From an uncultured Lachnospiraceae bacterium (GTDB taxonomy: Bacteria; Bacillota; Clostridia; Lachnospirales; Lachnospiraceae): a DNA stretch of 42,463 bases. The first letter of the stretch is position 1. Each line of letters starts with the position of its first letter. Shown here in pieces: positions 16,183-25,876 of the stretch. The notes under the pieces are model-generated. The model had not been told where the DNA came from and ran no database searches. It worked only from the letters and a program-made list of their open reading frames with translations. The position numbers were made by a program, and so were the translations under genes. The stretch spans positions 1 to 42,463 of the forward strand of contig CANRIM010000021.1 in the NCBI GenBank assembly GCA_947630695.1. The letters run 5' to 3'.

Positions 16183-19100
16183 ATGATGAAATATCGTGAT
16201 TTTTTTGATATCGATCCGGAATACTTTCCGCAAGTAGATAAAGAGATTATTGATACACAGCCTGATTTATGGAAGAAATTCTATCCGCACCCATCTTTTG
16301 TTAATTTGCTAAAATCTACTGTAGATGTATTGAAAAGAAAACAAAAGTTATCAATTTGGGTGGATGGTGCCTACGGTACAGGTAAATCACACGCCGTTCT
16401 TACTCTGAAAAAGCTTATTGAAGCAAGCGAAGAAGATACCAAAGCTTACTTTGCGAAATACGGACTCGATAACTTCCTCTGTAAATCTCTCTCGTCGGAG
16501 AAAAATAGTGGAAAAATTCTTGTATGTCATCGTTACGGTTCTTCCGACATTTCTAATGATACTGACCTTATTGTTGCGATTCAGGAAGGTATTGAGAAAG
16601 AGCTGAAGTTAGCAGGAATAGAAAATAAAGCGAGAACTTCACTAAAAGATTCTTTGATTCGTTACTTTGAAAACAGTGAGAATAGTCAGAGCTTCGATAT
16701 TTACGCATCAGGAACATACAAGGATGTGTTGGGCGGAGATAAGTCGGAAGATATTCTTAAAAAACTAAGAACTTATGACGACGATGCTCTGCGTGCTTTA
16801 ATCAATAAAATATTTAAAGTTCAGCCTGTAAGAGGTTCATTCTCCATGAATACGGGAGAACTCTGCAATTGGATACGAGAGGTAATAGAAAAGAATAACC
16901 TTAAAGAGATTATTTTCATTTGGGATGAGTTTTCCGAGTATTTTGAAAATAATATGCATCACCTTACAGGATTCCAGCAGATTGTGGAATTGGCAGCTAC
17001 AGCTCCGTTCTGCCTTATGATTGTAACGCATAAATCGGAAGGATACTTTTCCGAAGGTGATCCCGATAAAAAGAAAATCCTTGACAGATTCGTTTCGCCA
17101 ATAGTACATATTTCTCTTCCTGAAAACATAGCATTTGAGTTGATGGCTCAAGCTATGAAAGTTACAGAGGATGAGGATTTGGCAGCGAAATGGGCAAAAC
17201 ATAAAGCAAGCTTAAATAGCAGAACGATGCAAAGCCGTACTCAGGTTAAGAATAAGATAAACCTATCAGATCAGGATTTATCAAACGTTTTACCGATTCA
17301 CCCGTTCGCTGCATTATTATTACAACACATTTCAATTTACTATACTTCTACAGCCAGAAGTATGTTTAATTTTATCAAGAACGATGAAGGCGATGATGTA
17401 AAGGCGTTTCAGTGGTTTATTGATAAATATGGATTCAACTCTGAAAACCCATTTTTAACAGTTGATATGCTTTGGAGTTTCTTTTATGAAGGCGGAAAAG
17501 ATAAACTCGCGTCCGGGATAAAAGAAGTTCTCAGTAGCTATACACCTCGACTTGAAAAAGAGTTATTGGAACCTGAAAAGAAGGTTTTGAAAACTATACT
17601 GTTATTACAGGCTGTTTCAGACCGAATGACCGGTAATAGAGATATTTTCTTACCAAATGATAGAAATCTTACACTGGCATTTGAGGGAACAGATTTAGAG
17701 ATGCAGGCAAAGAATATTGCCGGAAAACTCTTGAGAGATCACGTCGTTACCCGTACTCCGCTTACTGGTGATGTGTTCTCCTATTGCTGCAAAAATCTTG
17801 GCCCATCAGTTGATCCTGTTCCGTTTATGAAGGATGCAAAAGCAAAGAGTTCCAAGGATATGACATTTATGACTTGGGAAAACGGTAAAAGCTTACGCAG
17901 TACAATCGAGTTGACCGGAGCGCTTAAACTGCGTTATGCGCTTTCATATGCTACATTATCCGATTTAGATAGTGAACTAAAGAAAGCGAATAATCCTTCA
18001 GAGGTTAATAACAAAATCTACGCTATTGTTGCTATAGGCAGAGATTCTAAAGAAACCGCAGCAATCAAAAAGAAAATACAGAAATTCTATGATGATAATA
18101 GTGACTCGAACGTTATTGTCATCGATACATCTGATACTACATTAGGTGACAATTCTTATGATGAATTCGTAGAAAACTATGCTATGTCTTTAGCCATAGG
18201 GCAAAGTGACTTGACACAGCGAAAGACATACGAGGGTTATGCTGTTGATGTTCTAAAGAATTGGGGCAAACGTATAAAAACAGGACCGTTCTATGTATAT
18301 TCACGTTATGTTAACTCCGGCGAGAGAGTAACAGATATGAACGATTTATTCCTTAAGTTAATGGAAATAAACAAGTATCGTTTTCCAAGCTGCCTTGAGG
18401 GATTCTTTACAAGCGTTTTAAATACTATGTATGACGCGAATTCGCTCGGAGCAGGCGCCAATTGTGGTATTGCCGAAGAGACAAAGGGAACATTCCGTTC
18501 AGGAAATGAAGCTACCAAACTCGAAAATGCATTGAAGGGAGCTTGGCGCGTTGATAAGTATTGGGAAACTTCACATTCTTATATTGCCGAGTTGAAAAAG
18601 TCCGTTAAGAGCATAATTGATGATAAGTTTGAAAAAAGCGATAGAATTGCAATCGCAGAGATTTACAATACTCTAAAAGCTGAACCGTATGGTTTTATGC
18701 CGTGTAATCTAACTGCATTTGTTCTCGGATTCTTACTTAAAGAATATACTGATGGTACTTATTCATATAGCGATAATCTTACAACTGTTCCTCTTGATAA
18801 AGATAGATTAGCTACTATGATATCCGAGATAATCAAATATCAAAACACTTTTGATAAGAGATACAAAGATAAATATATTGTTACTCTTACAGAGGAAGAA
18901 AGGTCATTTAACAGAGTAACTTCTGAAGCGTTTAATATTCCGGAAAGTTACTGTGTTTCTATAACGGATACCCGATCAAGAATTAGAGAGCAGATGAAGA
19001 CGTTTTCTTTCCCCATTTGGGTTATTGAATATAATCTTGATGGTGAATCGTTTAAAACGAGCAAGGAAATTGTATGTTCTTTAATTGAAAACTATTGTGG

Positions 19101-20382
19101 AATTGCAAACAATCAAAATGTTGATGGTGGGAAGTCTGATAATGATATTGCCATTGAAATAGGTAGAATCTGTATCGAGCATAAAGATGCCATTGAAGAT
19201 TTGAAGAGAATTCTTACAAAAGACAATTGTAAAAAGGGAATGCTTGAATATCTCAAGGTGTATAGAGGTGGTTTGTTACCTTCTATAGCTGAGAGAATAG
19301 GTGATGGTGGTCATTATATTAACCACTTAGAATACAAATTCAGTTCCGATGCGGCAAATTGGGTATGGAATAAAGACACAGTTAACGCGAAAATTGATGA
19401 GTTAATTGTTGAATATGAGACTATAGAAATCAGCAACAAAGTTTTAGCTAAAAACACATCTTATCAAGATACATTGAGAGCATGGATTAGTAAACTGGGA
19501 CAGATAAAAATTGCATTTTCTATAATAAAAAATGATCTCGGTGAAGAAAAAGCATTCTTTGAAATGTTATATAACCTTAAGAAGAACAATACTCTTCTTG
19601 ATTCTCAGAAAAAGCCATTCTTGAATTTGTTGCGAGATAACGTTGACAGTTTCAAAAGCTTTATGGCATCTCAAAGCTCAATGCTTTATGATGCATGTGA
19701 GTATTATTTCGATGACCTTAAAGAAGATGACGTAAAGTCTATTTTGGATAACGACAAATATGGCTTTGCAGGAACATTTACTGTTGAGCCGAATGTATAT
19801 ACGTCTAAAATTCAAACAGCAGTAAAGACGTATAAAAGTACGCTCGGTTACATAAAACTACGCAACCATTGGAAAGATTTAACGGGAACAGAATCGCCGT
19901 ATGAATGGTCAAACAAGTATAGTATGCCAATTTTTGTTATGGTGCCGGATGATGAAGTGGTTACTGCAAGAAAAGCATTCAGTACTATAAATAACAAAAG
20001 TACTGATGATAATGCTATTAATTCTGCGGAAGATTACATTAGCAAAATGAATTATTTAAATAAGCTGAATAGTAGTAGCGATCGTGATTTGGCATTTAGG
20101 GCAGCTTTTTTGAGTGATTATTCTGTTCTTTTTGACGATGTGGAAGAAGTAAAGAATTATCTTAAACGCCACATTCCTGATAGTCCGTATCATTGGCTTG
20201 GTAGTACGGCTGTTATATCCAGAATAAGACGTATGGCTAAAGCAAGATATTCTGAATCAGGTTATGGAAAAGCAAAACGAATAATTGATGATATGCCTGC
20301 CGATCAAGTTAAAGAATACTTGAAACAACTAATACAGGATAATATCGTTGTTGGTGTTGAAATAATGAAGGGTAATAAATAA
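16183..20382 (+). CDS. brxC: BrxC-like giant P-loop ATPase
   Basis: A 1399-residue cytoplasmic ATPase of the BrxC/PglY type, the large AAA-like component present in all BREX systems. Walker A GAYGTGKS is at residues 62-69 and Walker B IIFIWDEFSEYF around 243-254 (D248, E249). A sensor-like LMIVTHKS follows near 283, then a long helical body to the end, as is usual for this family (about 1200-1400 residues). In known BREX systems BrxC forms complexes with PglZ and supports both host-DNA marking and exclusion of phage; its exact step is unknown. GGAG lies 8 bases before the first of two adjacent ATGs (16183 and 16186). It is followed by pglZ after 14 bases. Confidence 0.85.
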   Translation: MMKYRDFFDIDPEYFPQVDKEIIDTQPDLWKKFYPHPSFVNLLKSTVDVLKRKQKLSIWVDGAYGTGKSHAVLTLKKLIEASEEDTKAYFAKYGLDNFLCKSLSSEKNSGKILVCHRYGSSDISNDTDLIVAIQEGIEKELKLAGIENKARTSLKDSLIRYFENSENSQSFDIYASGTYKDVLGGDKSEDILKKLRTYDDDALRALINKIFKVQPVRGSFSMNTGELCNWIREVIEKNNLKEIIFIWDEFSEYFENNMHHLTGFQQIVELAATAPFCLMIVTHKSEGYFSEGDPDKKKILDRFVSPIVHISLPENIAFELMAQAMKVTEDEDLAAKWAKHKASLNSRTMQSRTQVKNKINLSDQDLSNVLPIHPFAALLLQHISIYYTSTARSMFNFIKNDEGDDVKAFQWFIDKYGFNSENPFLTVDMLWSFFYEGGKDKLASGIKEVLSSYTPRLEKELLEPEKKVLKTILLLQAVSDRMTGNRDIFLPNDRNLTLAFEGTDLEMQAKNIAGKLLRDHVVTRTPLTGDVFSYCCKNLGPSVDPVPFMKDAKAKSSKDMTFMTWENGKSLRSTIELTGALKLRYALSYATLSDLDSELKKANNPSEVNNKIYAIVAIGRDSKETAAIKKKIQKFYDDNSDSNVIVIDTSDTTLGDNSYDEFVENYAMSLAIGQSDLTQRKTYEGYAVDVLKNWGKRIKTGPFYVYSRYVNSGERVTDMNDLFLKLMEINKYRFPSCLEGFFTSVLNTMYDANSLGAGANCGIAEETKGTFRSGNEATKLENALKGAWRVDKYWETSHSYIAELKKSVKSIIDDKFEKSDRIAIAEIYNTLKAEPYGFMPCNLTAFVLGFLLKEYTDGTYSYSDNLTTVPLDKDRLATMISEIIKYQNTFDKRYKDKYIVTLTEEERSFNRVTSEAFNIPESYCVSITDTRSRIREQMKTFSFPIWVIEYNLDGESFKTSKEIVCSLIENYCGIANNQNVDGGKSDNDIAIEIGRICIEHKDAIEDLKRILTKDNCKKGMLEYLKVYRGGLLPSIAERIGDGGHYINHLEYKFSSDAANWVWNKDTVNAKIDELIVEYETIEISNKVLAKNTSYQDTLRAWISKLGQIKIAFSIIKNDLGEEKAFFEMLYNLKKNNTLLDSQKKPFLNLLRDNVDSFKSFMASQSSMLYDACEYYFDDLKEDDVKSILDNDKYGFAGTFTVEPNVYTSKIQTAVKTYKSTLGYIKLRNHWKDLTGTESPYEWSNKYSMPIFVMVPDDEVVTARKAFSTINNKSTDDNAINSAEDYISKMNYLNKLNSSSDRDLAFRAAFLSDYSVLFDDVEEVKNYLKRHIPDSPYHWLGSTAVISRIRRMAKARYSESGYGKAKRIIDDMPADQVKEYLKQLIQDNIVVGVEIMKGNK

Positions 20383-20396
20383 TAGCGAGGTTTACA

Positions 20397-22682
20397 ATGA
20401 CTCTGAGCCGCGAAAAAAATCGAATCAACAATTATTTGAGAACTAAAAAGACTTGGCCCATTATTGTTGATGTACAGACAAAAGAAGATTTATCCGATAT
20501 TAAAGAGTTTTTTAATATTGGAAATAACAAATTCCTTTATGCAAATAGGTTCTGCAGACAAGATGGTGCATTTAGGTTAGAGGATTTTTATAATTCTGTA
20601 TCTAACAATACTGATGATACGTTTGTCATCGGACTTACTGCGTTTCTAAAGATTCAGGGAGAATCATTTTTAAAAAAGGTATTAAAAGAACTTCTTTCCA
20701 AGAGTATTTCCGGGCATATCGTTATTGTAACGTATCAATGTAGAGAATATCTGTGTTTTTCTGATACTCGTTTTTCAGAACGTGGGCAAATTGTCATCGC
20801 TTCAGGCGAGCAGGATAGTGCCCCCAATATATGTTTAATTTCACCCGATTTAGCGGATGCTTTTCCGAATAGTTATCAAGGTATCGAAGAAATTTCTTGT
20901 GCAGTAGAAAAGGATACAAAGGATACTATATATATTGCTACCGCTATTGGTGACCAGACTTTTGCAAATTCAATATACAGCATTTCTCGAATGAGTAACG
21001 GTTACGATATCCTATGTAATCGCGATAGCAGGACGAAAAGTATTCCTGTATCTTTCGGAACAGCAGAACAATGGAATTATGCATTGAAAATAATGGGTTT
21101 GGATAGGGACTGGATGACACTTGTTCTACAAGAGTTTGGCTCTCTTTCTAATCTGAGCCGCGCAATTGTATCTTTTTCGCAATTTGAAGAGAAAAAGCAA
21201 TGGTTGTATTTTATCCTTTTGTCGATATTCGGTTCTAAAGATAATCGGTATTTACAGCTTGCAGTTCAAAATACTTACAGTTATGCAGACTTAATTAAAT
21301 CTGTATATCGTACTATACTATCAATAGACATTAATCGCTCTGAGTTTAAAAAGCTGTATTCTCAACGAAAAAGTATTCTAAATGAATTGCCAGAGTTCAA
21401 TTCAGAGATTGTTGAGTTTTGCAAAGTTGTGTCTGTTAAGGAGAAAGATGCTATTTATTATTTGACTGACTTAACACAACCTGAAAAAGAGCGCATTATT
21501 GAATGGCTTGATGTTTATGGATTTGAATATAACAATAAAGAATTAATATCTATTCTAAACATAGTTTATCCTGACCTTGCAAAGTATCTTTCACCTTATA
21601 GATATAAAAATGAATTTCTGGACCAGTATTTTTCCAACTATAAATATCAAAAAGTAATTAATAGGATTATGCCGAGCTTTGAAGCAATTGTTGATGAGCA
21701 GTCATATCAGCTCGACTTTATGGATATTTTGCCTGCACGTACAACCTTGATTGACAAAATTGATGTAACAGATTCTCAGGCGTATTTTTTTGATGCTCTG
21801 GGGGTTGAATATCTGTCGTTTATTCAAGATAAATGTAATGAATATGGGTTAGCATCTAACATTTCATGTGCTCGCTGTGAACTTCCATCGTTAACATCAT
21901 TTAACAAGGAATTTGTTTCAACTTTTAACGATAAAGGCTGTAGTGTTGCAAATATAAAAAGTCTTGATGAAATCAAGCATCACGGAGAGAATAATTTTGA
22001 TTATGAAAAAGTAAAAATGCCTATCTATCTTATTACAGAATTAGAAATAATTGATTCGCTGCTAAAAAAAGTCAAAGCGAAAATTGATAGTGGTATATAT
22101 AAAAAGGCTATTATTGTCTCTGATCATGGTGCGAGCCGTTTAGCAGTTCTTCACAATACTGAAAACAGTTGGAGCATGGCAACTAAAGGCGTTCATTCAG
22201 GAAGATGTTGTCCGATGAACGAGATTGATACAAAACCTGAATTTGCGATTGAGGAAGAGGGCTTTTGGGTGCTTGCAAATTACGACAGATTCCAAGGGAG
22301 TAGAAAATCAAATTGTGAGGTTCACGGTGGAGCAACAATAGAGGAAGTTGCTGTACCGATAATTGAAATCACTCAAAAGCAATTAGCTGTTGAGGCATTT
22401 ATCGTTGACTCTTCTAAAGTAATTCATCTTGGAGCCAAAGAACATGCGGTTATAAAGCTTTATGTTGGGGTGAAGAGTAATAATATTGCAATAAGAGTAA
22501 ATGGAATTTATTACGATGCTGAGCCAACATCGGAAAACTACATTTATAAAGTTGACTTAATAGACTTAACAAAGAAAGGAAAGTATTCTTGTGATATATT
22601 GAACGGTAATGATGAAATTGCTTTGAATCAGACTTTTGAAATAAAGAAGAAAGGATTTTCTGAGACTAATCTATTCGGATAA
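20397..22682 (+). CDS. pglZ: PglZ-domain protein (BREX alkaline-phosphatase-like)
   Basis: A 761-residue PglZ protein, the hallmark of BREX. The N-terminal half is a helical, BREX-type-specific region. The PglZ domain, an alkaline-phosphatase-superfamily fold, occupies about 455-660. D466 in YFFDALGVEYL is the likely metal-binding/nucleophile-side Asp, and D576-H577 in IIVSDHGASRLAV is the second metal site; a downstream His-rich stretch (GVHSGRCCP, CEVHGGAT) fits the rest of the metal site. A C-terminal beta-rich region of about 90 residues follows. PglZ binds BrxC and is required for modification in studied systems; nuclease or phosphodiesterase activity is suspected. GCGAGGT precedes the ATG. 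The stop TAA overlaps the ribosome site of brxL, which implies coupled translation. Confidence 0.88.
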   Translation: MTLSREKNRINNYLRTKKTWPIIVDVQTKEDLSDIKEFFNIGNNKFLYANRFCRQDGAFRLEDFYNSVSNNTDDTFVIGLTAFLKIQGESFLKKVLKELLSKSISGHIVIVTYQCREYLCFSDTRFSERGQIVIASGEQDSAPNICLISPDLADAFPNSYQGIEEISCAVEKDTKDTIYIATAIGDQTFANSIYSISRMSNGYDILCNRDSRTKSIPVSFGTAEQWNYALKIMGLDRDWMTLVLQEFGSLSNLSRAIVSFSQFEEKKQWLYFILLSIFGSKDNRYLQLAVQNTYSYADLIKSVYRTILSIDINRSEFKKLYSQRKSILNELPEFNSEIVEFCKVVSVKEKDAIYYLTDLTQPEKERIIEWLDVYGFEYNNKELISILNIVYPDLAKYLSPYRYKNEFLDQYFSNYKYQKVINRIMPSFEAIVDEQSYQLDFMDILPARTTLIDKIDVTDSQAYFFDALGVEYLSFIQDKCNEYGLASNISCARCELPSLTSFNKEFVSTFNDKGCSVANIKSLDEIKHHGENNFDYEKVKMPIYLITELEIIDSLLKKVKAKIDSGIYKKAIIVSDHGASRLAVLHNTENSWSMATKGVHSGRCCPMNEIDTKPEFAIEEEGFWVLANYDRFQGSRKSNCEVHGGATIEEVAVPIIEITQKQLAVEAFIVDSSKVIHLGAKEHAVIKLYVGVKSNNIAIRVNGIYYDAEPTSENYIYKVDLIDLTKKGKYSCDILNGNDEIALNQTFEIKKKGFSETNLFG

Positions 22683-22692
22683 GGTGAGCAAA

Positions 22693-24129
22693 ATGACAGA
22701 AAAGCTGAGAGAATATTTTGACGAAATGGTTGTTTATAAAGATTTGAAAAACAACAATTATTTCTCTTCATTAGGACTTCCTGCGTTTTTGAGGGACTAT
22801 TTGCTAAAAACTTTTAGCGATGATTATGGTCACTTTGATATTGATGAAGTATCAGATTTTGTCAATAAATACATCCCTAAAAAAGAAGATTGGATGAGTA
22901 TAAAGAACAAAATCATCTATGAGAACGAAAATGTTCAGATTTTAACCAAGATATCCACAGATATTAATATAAAAACCGGAGAAATATCTTTTGCTCTTCC
23001 TAATTTTGGAGTAAGTGAAAAAGAAACCATGATTGAACCCGCTATCTGGGAATTATATAAAAACGACCTTATAAGCGGAGGAGAAATATGGGGGATAATT
23101 AAACTGGGATACAGACCACCTAATGACACAGCAAAACCTAAAATACCCGGGAAAATAAAGCTTACAGGCTTTAAGAACTTTTGCCCATATACGGTAGATT
23201 TAGATTACTTTAAGGAGATGCGTTCCAATTTTAGTATAAATGAGTGGATAGATATTTTACTTGGAGCTATCGACTATAATGCAGATGGTTATGAAACCGA
23301 ATTACAAAAACGATCCATGCTTACAAGATTGCTGCCGTTTGTAGAAAAGAGGGTAAATATTATCGAGTTAGCGCCAAAAGGCACAGGAAAAAGCTATGTT
23401 TTTGGACACATAAGCAAAAATGGTATTTTAACTGATGGTGGAAAGGTTACTCGTGCAAAAATGTTTTATGACGCAGTAAGAAGAAAGCCGGGTTTTATTT
23501 GCGGTCCGGATTATGTAGCAATTGATGAGGTTAAATTAGTAAGTTTTGGTGATGAAAATGAGATGAGGTCAATTCTTCAAGGATATTTGGAGTACGGTAA
23601 ATTTAATGCAAACGGATATAATGGAGAATCGGATGCAGGTGTTGTTTTCCTTGGGAATATTATGGAACAGAATATGGATGAGTATAGTTATATGCTTGGA
23701 GAACTACCAAACTTGTTTCAGGAAACAGCACTCCTTGATAGAATTCACGGTTTTGTTAAAGGTTGGGATATTCCCAGAATGAACGATAATTTAAAGATTA
23801 CCGGTTGGGCACTAAACTCTGAATACTTTTGTTCTATTATGCATGAATTACGCAACGACGTAAGTTATAGAGCTATAGTAGAAAAAATTATTGACGTTCC
23901 AAGTCACGCGGATACCAGAGATACTGAAGCGATTAAGAGATTATCAACGGCATTTTTAAAGCTGCTGTTTCCTAATGTCAAAAGCGAGTATGACGTAGAT
24001 AAACAAGAGTTTAATGATTATTGTTTGATTCCTTCCATGAGGATGAGAAGAATAATAAAGTTACAACAAGGAATGATTGATACAGAGTACAAAGGGAAAG
24101 ACGTACCTTTGTTAACGGTGAAAGATTGA
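22693..24129 (+). CDS. brxL: Short BrxL-type AAA+ protein
   Basis: A 478-residue AAA+ protein of the BrxL family. A helical N-terminus (1-100) is followed by a beta-rich part (GKIKLTGFKNFCPYTVDL), then Walker A PKGTGKS (228-234) and Walker B DYVAIDEVKLVSF (about 274-286), and sensor/arginine-finger regions (VFLGNIMEQN, ETALLDRIHGF). BrxL of type 1 systems is about 670 residues with a Lon-like C-terminal domain; this copy stops soon after the AAA+ module and shows no Ser-Lys protease dyad, matching the short BrxL form I associate with other BREX types. BrxL is a DNA-binding ring ATPase needed for phage exclusion. ATG 22693 is preferred over GTG 22684 because AAGGTG sits 6 bases before it. Confidence 0.85.
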   Translation: MTEKLREYFDEMVVYKDLKNNNYFSSLGLPAFLRDYLLKTFSDDYGHFDIDEVSDFVNKYIPKKEDWMSIKNKIIYENENVQILTKISTDINIKTGEISFALPNFGVSEKETMIEPAIWELYKNDLISGGEIWGIIKLGYRPPNDTAKPKIPGKIKLTGFKNFCPYTVDLDYFKEMRSNFSINEWIDILLGAIDYNADGYETELQKRSMLTRLLPFVEKRVNIIELAPKGTGKSYVFGHISKNGILTDGGKVTRAKMFYDAVRRKPGFICGPDYVAIDEVKLVSFGDENEMRSILQGYLEYGKFNANGYNGESDAGVVFLGNIMEQNMDEYSYMLGELPNLFQETALLDRIHGFVKGWDIPRMNDNLKITGWALNSEYFCSIMHELRNDVSYRAIVEKIIDVPSHADTRDTEAIKRLSTAFLKLLFPNVKSEYDVDKQEFNDYCLIPSMRMRRIIKLQQGMIDTEYKGKDVPLLTVKD

Positions 24130-24130
24130 T

Positions 24131-24328
24131 ATGAATAAAGAATGTGTTGCATGCGGAAAAACTCCGTTAGATAAAGATACAATAGGAATAAACAAAAAGA
24201 TGTTGGGAAAAGATATAACAAATTTCTATTGTATGGATTGTCTTGCTGATTACCTTGAATGTACCGTAGAAGATTTGTTGGAAAAAATTGAAGAGTTTAA
24301 AGAAGAGGGTTGTGTTCTCTTTAAATAA
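24131..24328 (+). CDS. Small Cys-rich (zinc-ribbon-like) protein
   Basis: A 65-residue protein with CVAC (C5, C8) and CMDC (C34, C37), spaced as in a two-knuckle zinc ribbon, plus C44 and C61. Between the pairs is IGINKKMLGKDITNFY and after them an acidic helix (VEDLLEKIEEFKEEG). I do not recognise a named family. Its gene starts one base after the brxL stop and ends 13 bases before the cysteine desulfurase gene, so the three are surely co-translated. Position between a sulphur donor and the BREX genes suggests a carrier or adaptor for the desulfurase, or a zinc-binding accessory; neither is proven. A and T richness matches the rest of the operon. Confidence 0.75.
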   Translation: MNKECVACGKTPLDKDTIGINKKMLGKDITNFYCMDCLADYLECTVEDLLEKIEEFKEEGCVLFK

Positions 24329-24341
24329 AGAAGGAAAGAAT

Positions 24342-25454
24342 ATGATATACGCTGATAATGCAGCAACCACAAAACTTAACAATAAAGCTTTTAAAGCTAT
24401 GAAGCCTTATTTTCTCGAAGAATATGGTAACCCTTCACAACCTTATTCGTTTTCCAGAACAACAAAAAAAGCGCTTAAAGAATCACGAGAGATAATTGCA
24501 TCTTGTATCGGCGCATCACCTGAAGAGATATTTTTTACCTCTGGCGGTACAGAAAGCGATAATTGGGTTATAAAAGGAAACGTTATAGGGAATAAAGAGA
24601 AAAAACCTGTTATTACTTCAGCGATAGAACACCATGCAATTCTTCGCCCTTGTAAGGTAATTTCAGATATGGGATGCCCTGTTACATATATGACGCCAAC
24701 TGAATTTGGTGAGATCACTCCTGAAGTTTTAAGAAAACACATTACTAATTTATCTCAATTAGTGTCTATAATGTTTGTTAATAATGAAATAGGGACGATT
24801 CAACCAATAAAAGAGTTATGTGAAATAACACATTCTCACGGTGGGTTGTTCCATACAGATGCGGTTCAGGCAGTAGGTCATATAAACATAAATGTACGGG
24901 ATCTTGGAGTTGACTTTCTATCTGCATCGGCTCATAAGTTTAATGGCCCGCGAGGTGTTGGGTTTTTGTATATAAGTAATTGTGCTTATATTGCACCTTT
25001 TATGCACGGAGGACTACAGGAGAGTGGTTTGAGAGCAGGCACAGAAAACGTAGCACTGATAGTTGGTATGGCTACTGCACTTAAAGAAAATATTGATTGT
25101 TTAGAAGAAAATCGACAATTTATTAATGATTTAGAAAAGGAGTTCTTTGATGTTTTAGACTCATCGGGTGTGGTCTATTATAGAAACGGTGTTAATCAAA
25201 TGCCCGGTATTATTAGTCTTTCGTTTCCTTCTCAAAACGGTGAAGCTATATTGCATCGTTTAGATTTAAAAGGAATATGTATTTCTACAGGGTCTGCTTG
25301 TGATAGTCAAAATACTGAAACGTCTCATGTGCTGAAAGCTATTCATTTAAATAATGATTTAGCAGAAGGAACAATACGAATTTCATTCGGTTGTAATAAT
25401 ACAAAAGATGAAGCTCGAATTGTTGCTAAAGAGCTAATAAAGGTTGTTAAGTAA
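24342..25454 (+). CDS. Cysteine desulfurase (IscS/NifS/DndA family)
   Basis: A 370-residue PLP enzyme that takes sulphur from cysteine as a protein-bound persulphide and releases alanine. Family features: MIYADNAATTKL at the N-terminus, H98 (IEHHAI), D173 and Q176 (HTDAVQ), PLP lysine K199 (SASAHKFNGPRG), RAGTEN (231-236) and catalytic C320 in ISTGSACDSQ. All are intact. The long GSAC loop places it with IscS-type rather than SufS-type enzymes. ATG 24342 is chosen because AAGGAAAG lies 5-8 bases before it; an earlier frame opening at 24288 would overlap the small Cys-protein gene. As last gene of the operon it probably feeds sulphur to the BrxP-like protein and its Fe-S clusters, as DndA/SspA do in phosphorothioation systems. 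Confidence 0.92.
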   Translation: MIYADNAATTKLNNKAFKAMKPYFLEEYGNPSQPYSFSRTTKKALKESREIIASCIGASPEEIFFTSGGTESDNWVIKGNVIGNKEKKPVITSAIEHHAILRPCKVISDMGCPVTYMTPTEFGEITPEVLRKHITNLSQLVSIMFVNNEIGTIQPIKELCEITHSHGGLFHTDAVQAVGHININVRDLGVDFLSASAHKFNGPRGVGFLYISNCAYIAPFMHGGLQESGLRAGTENVALIVGMATALKENIDCLEENRQFINDLEKEFFDVLDSSGVVYYRNGVNQMPGIISLSFPSQNGEAILHRLDLKGICISTGSACDSQNTETSHVLKAIHLNNDLAEGTIRISFGCNNTKDEARIVAKELIKVVK

Positions 25455-25648
25455 GATATTTGTTTATTATTCTGTGATGAGGATGGTTTTTTATATTGGC
25501 TAAAAGATTTTCTAGAGTTTTATTCTCAAGGTTTTGTAGAGATTTATTAGAAACAGTACAAACTATCGTTAGATAAGGAAAGGCGATGAAGAATAAACAC
25601 TCAAAACAAATAGTAGATGTGGATAAGCACTTTACGCTTATTAAAACT

Positions 25649-25671
25649 TGATACAGAGTAAACAATGAAAA
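25649..25671 (+). repeat. Flank repeat B, right copy
   Basis: It matches 248-270 at 21 of 23 positions (core agagtaaacaatgaaaa), in the same orientation. It is followed directly by a 10-bp inverted repeat. Confidence 0.4.
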
Positions 25672-25749
25672 GTCCTTTGGAATTATTTTCGGAATAAAAC
25701 CAAAGGACTAAATTTATTAAGAATTTGATACACCGTACTGGATTAAAAA

Positions 25750-25769
25750 TGATGCTATTTTGATGATGT
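25750..25769 (+). repeat. Flank repeat A, right copy
   Basis: tgatgctattttgatgatgt matches 85-104 with one mismatch, in the same orientation, 25.7 kb away. It is the outermost shared motif before tRNA-Trp. Confidence 0.4.
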
Positions 25770-25876
25770 ACCAGACGAGAGAGATAGCAAAATAGGTACT
25801 AAATAGTACTAAATGAACACCAAATAAGCCTCAAAACACGGAACGTTAGTGCGTATGCCGAGCTTAAACAGACAAG

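Noticed and set aside
9840-25454. Classical Dnd or BREX type 1
   Set aside because: No DndB, DndD or DndE and no PglX methylase or BrxA/BrxB; the gene set fits type 4 BREX better.
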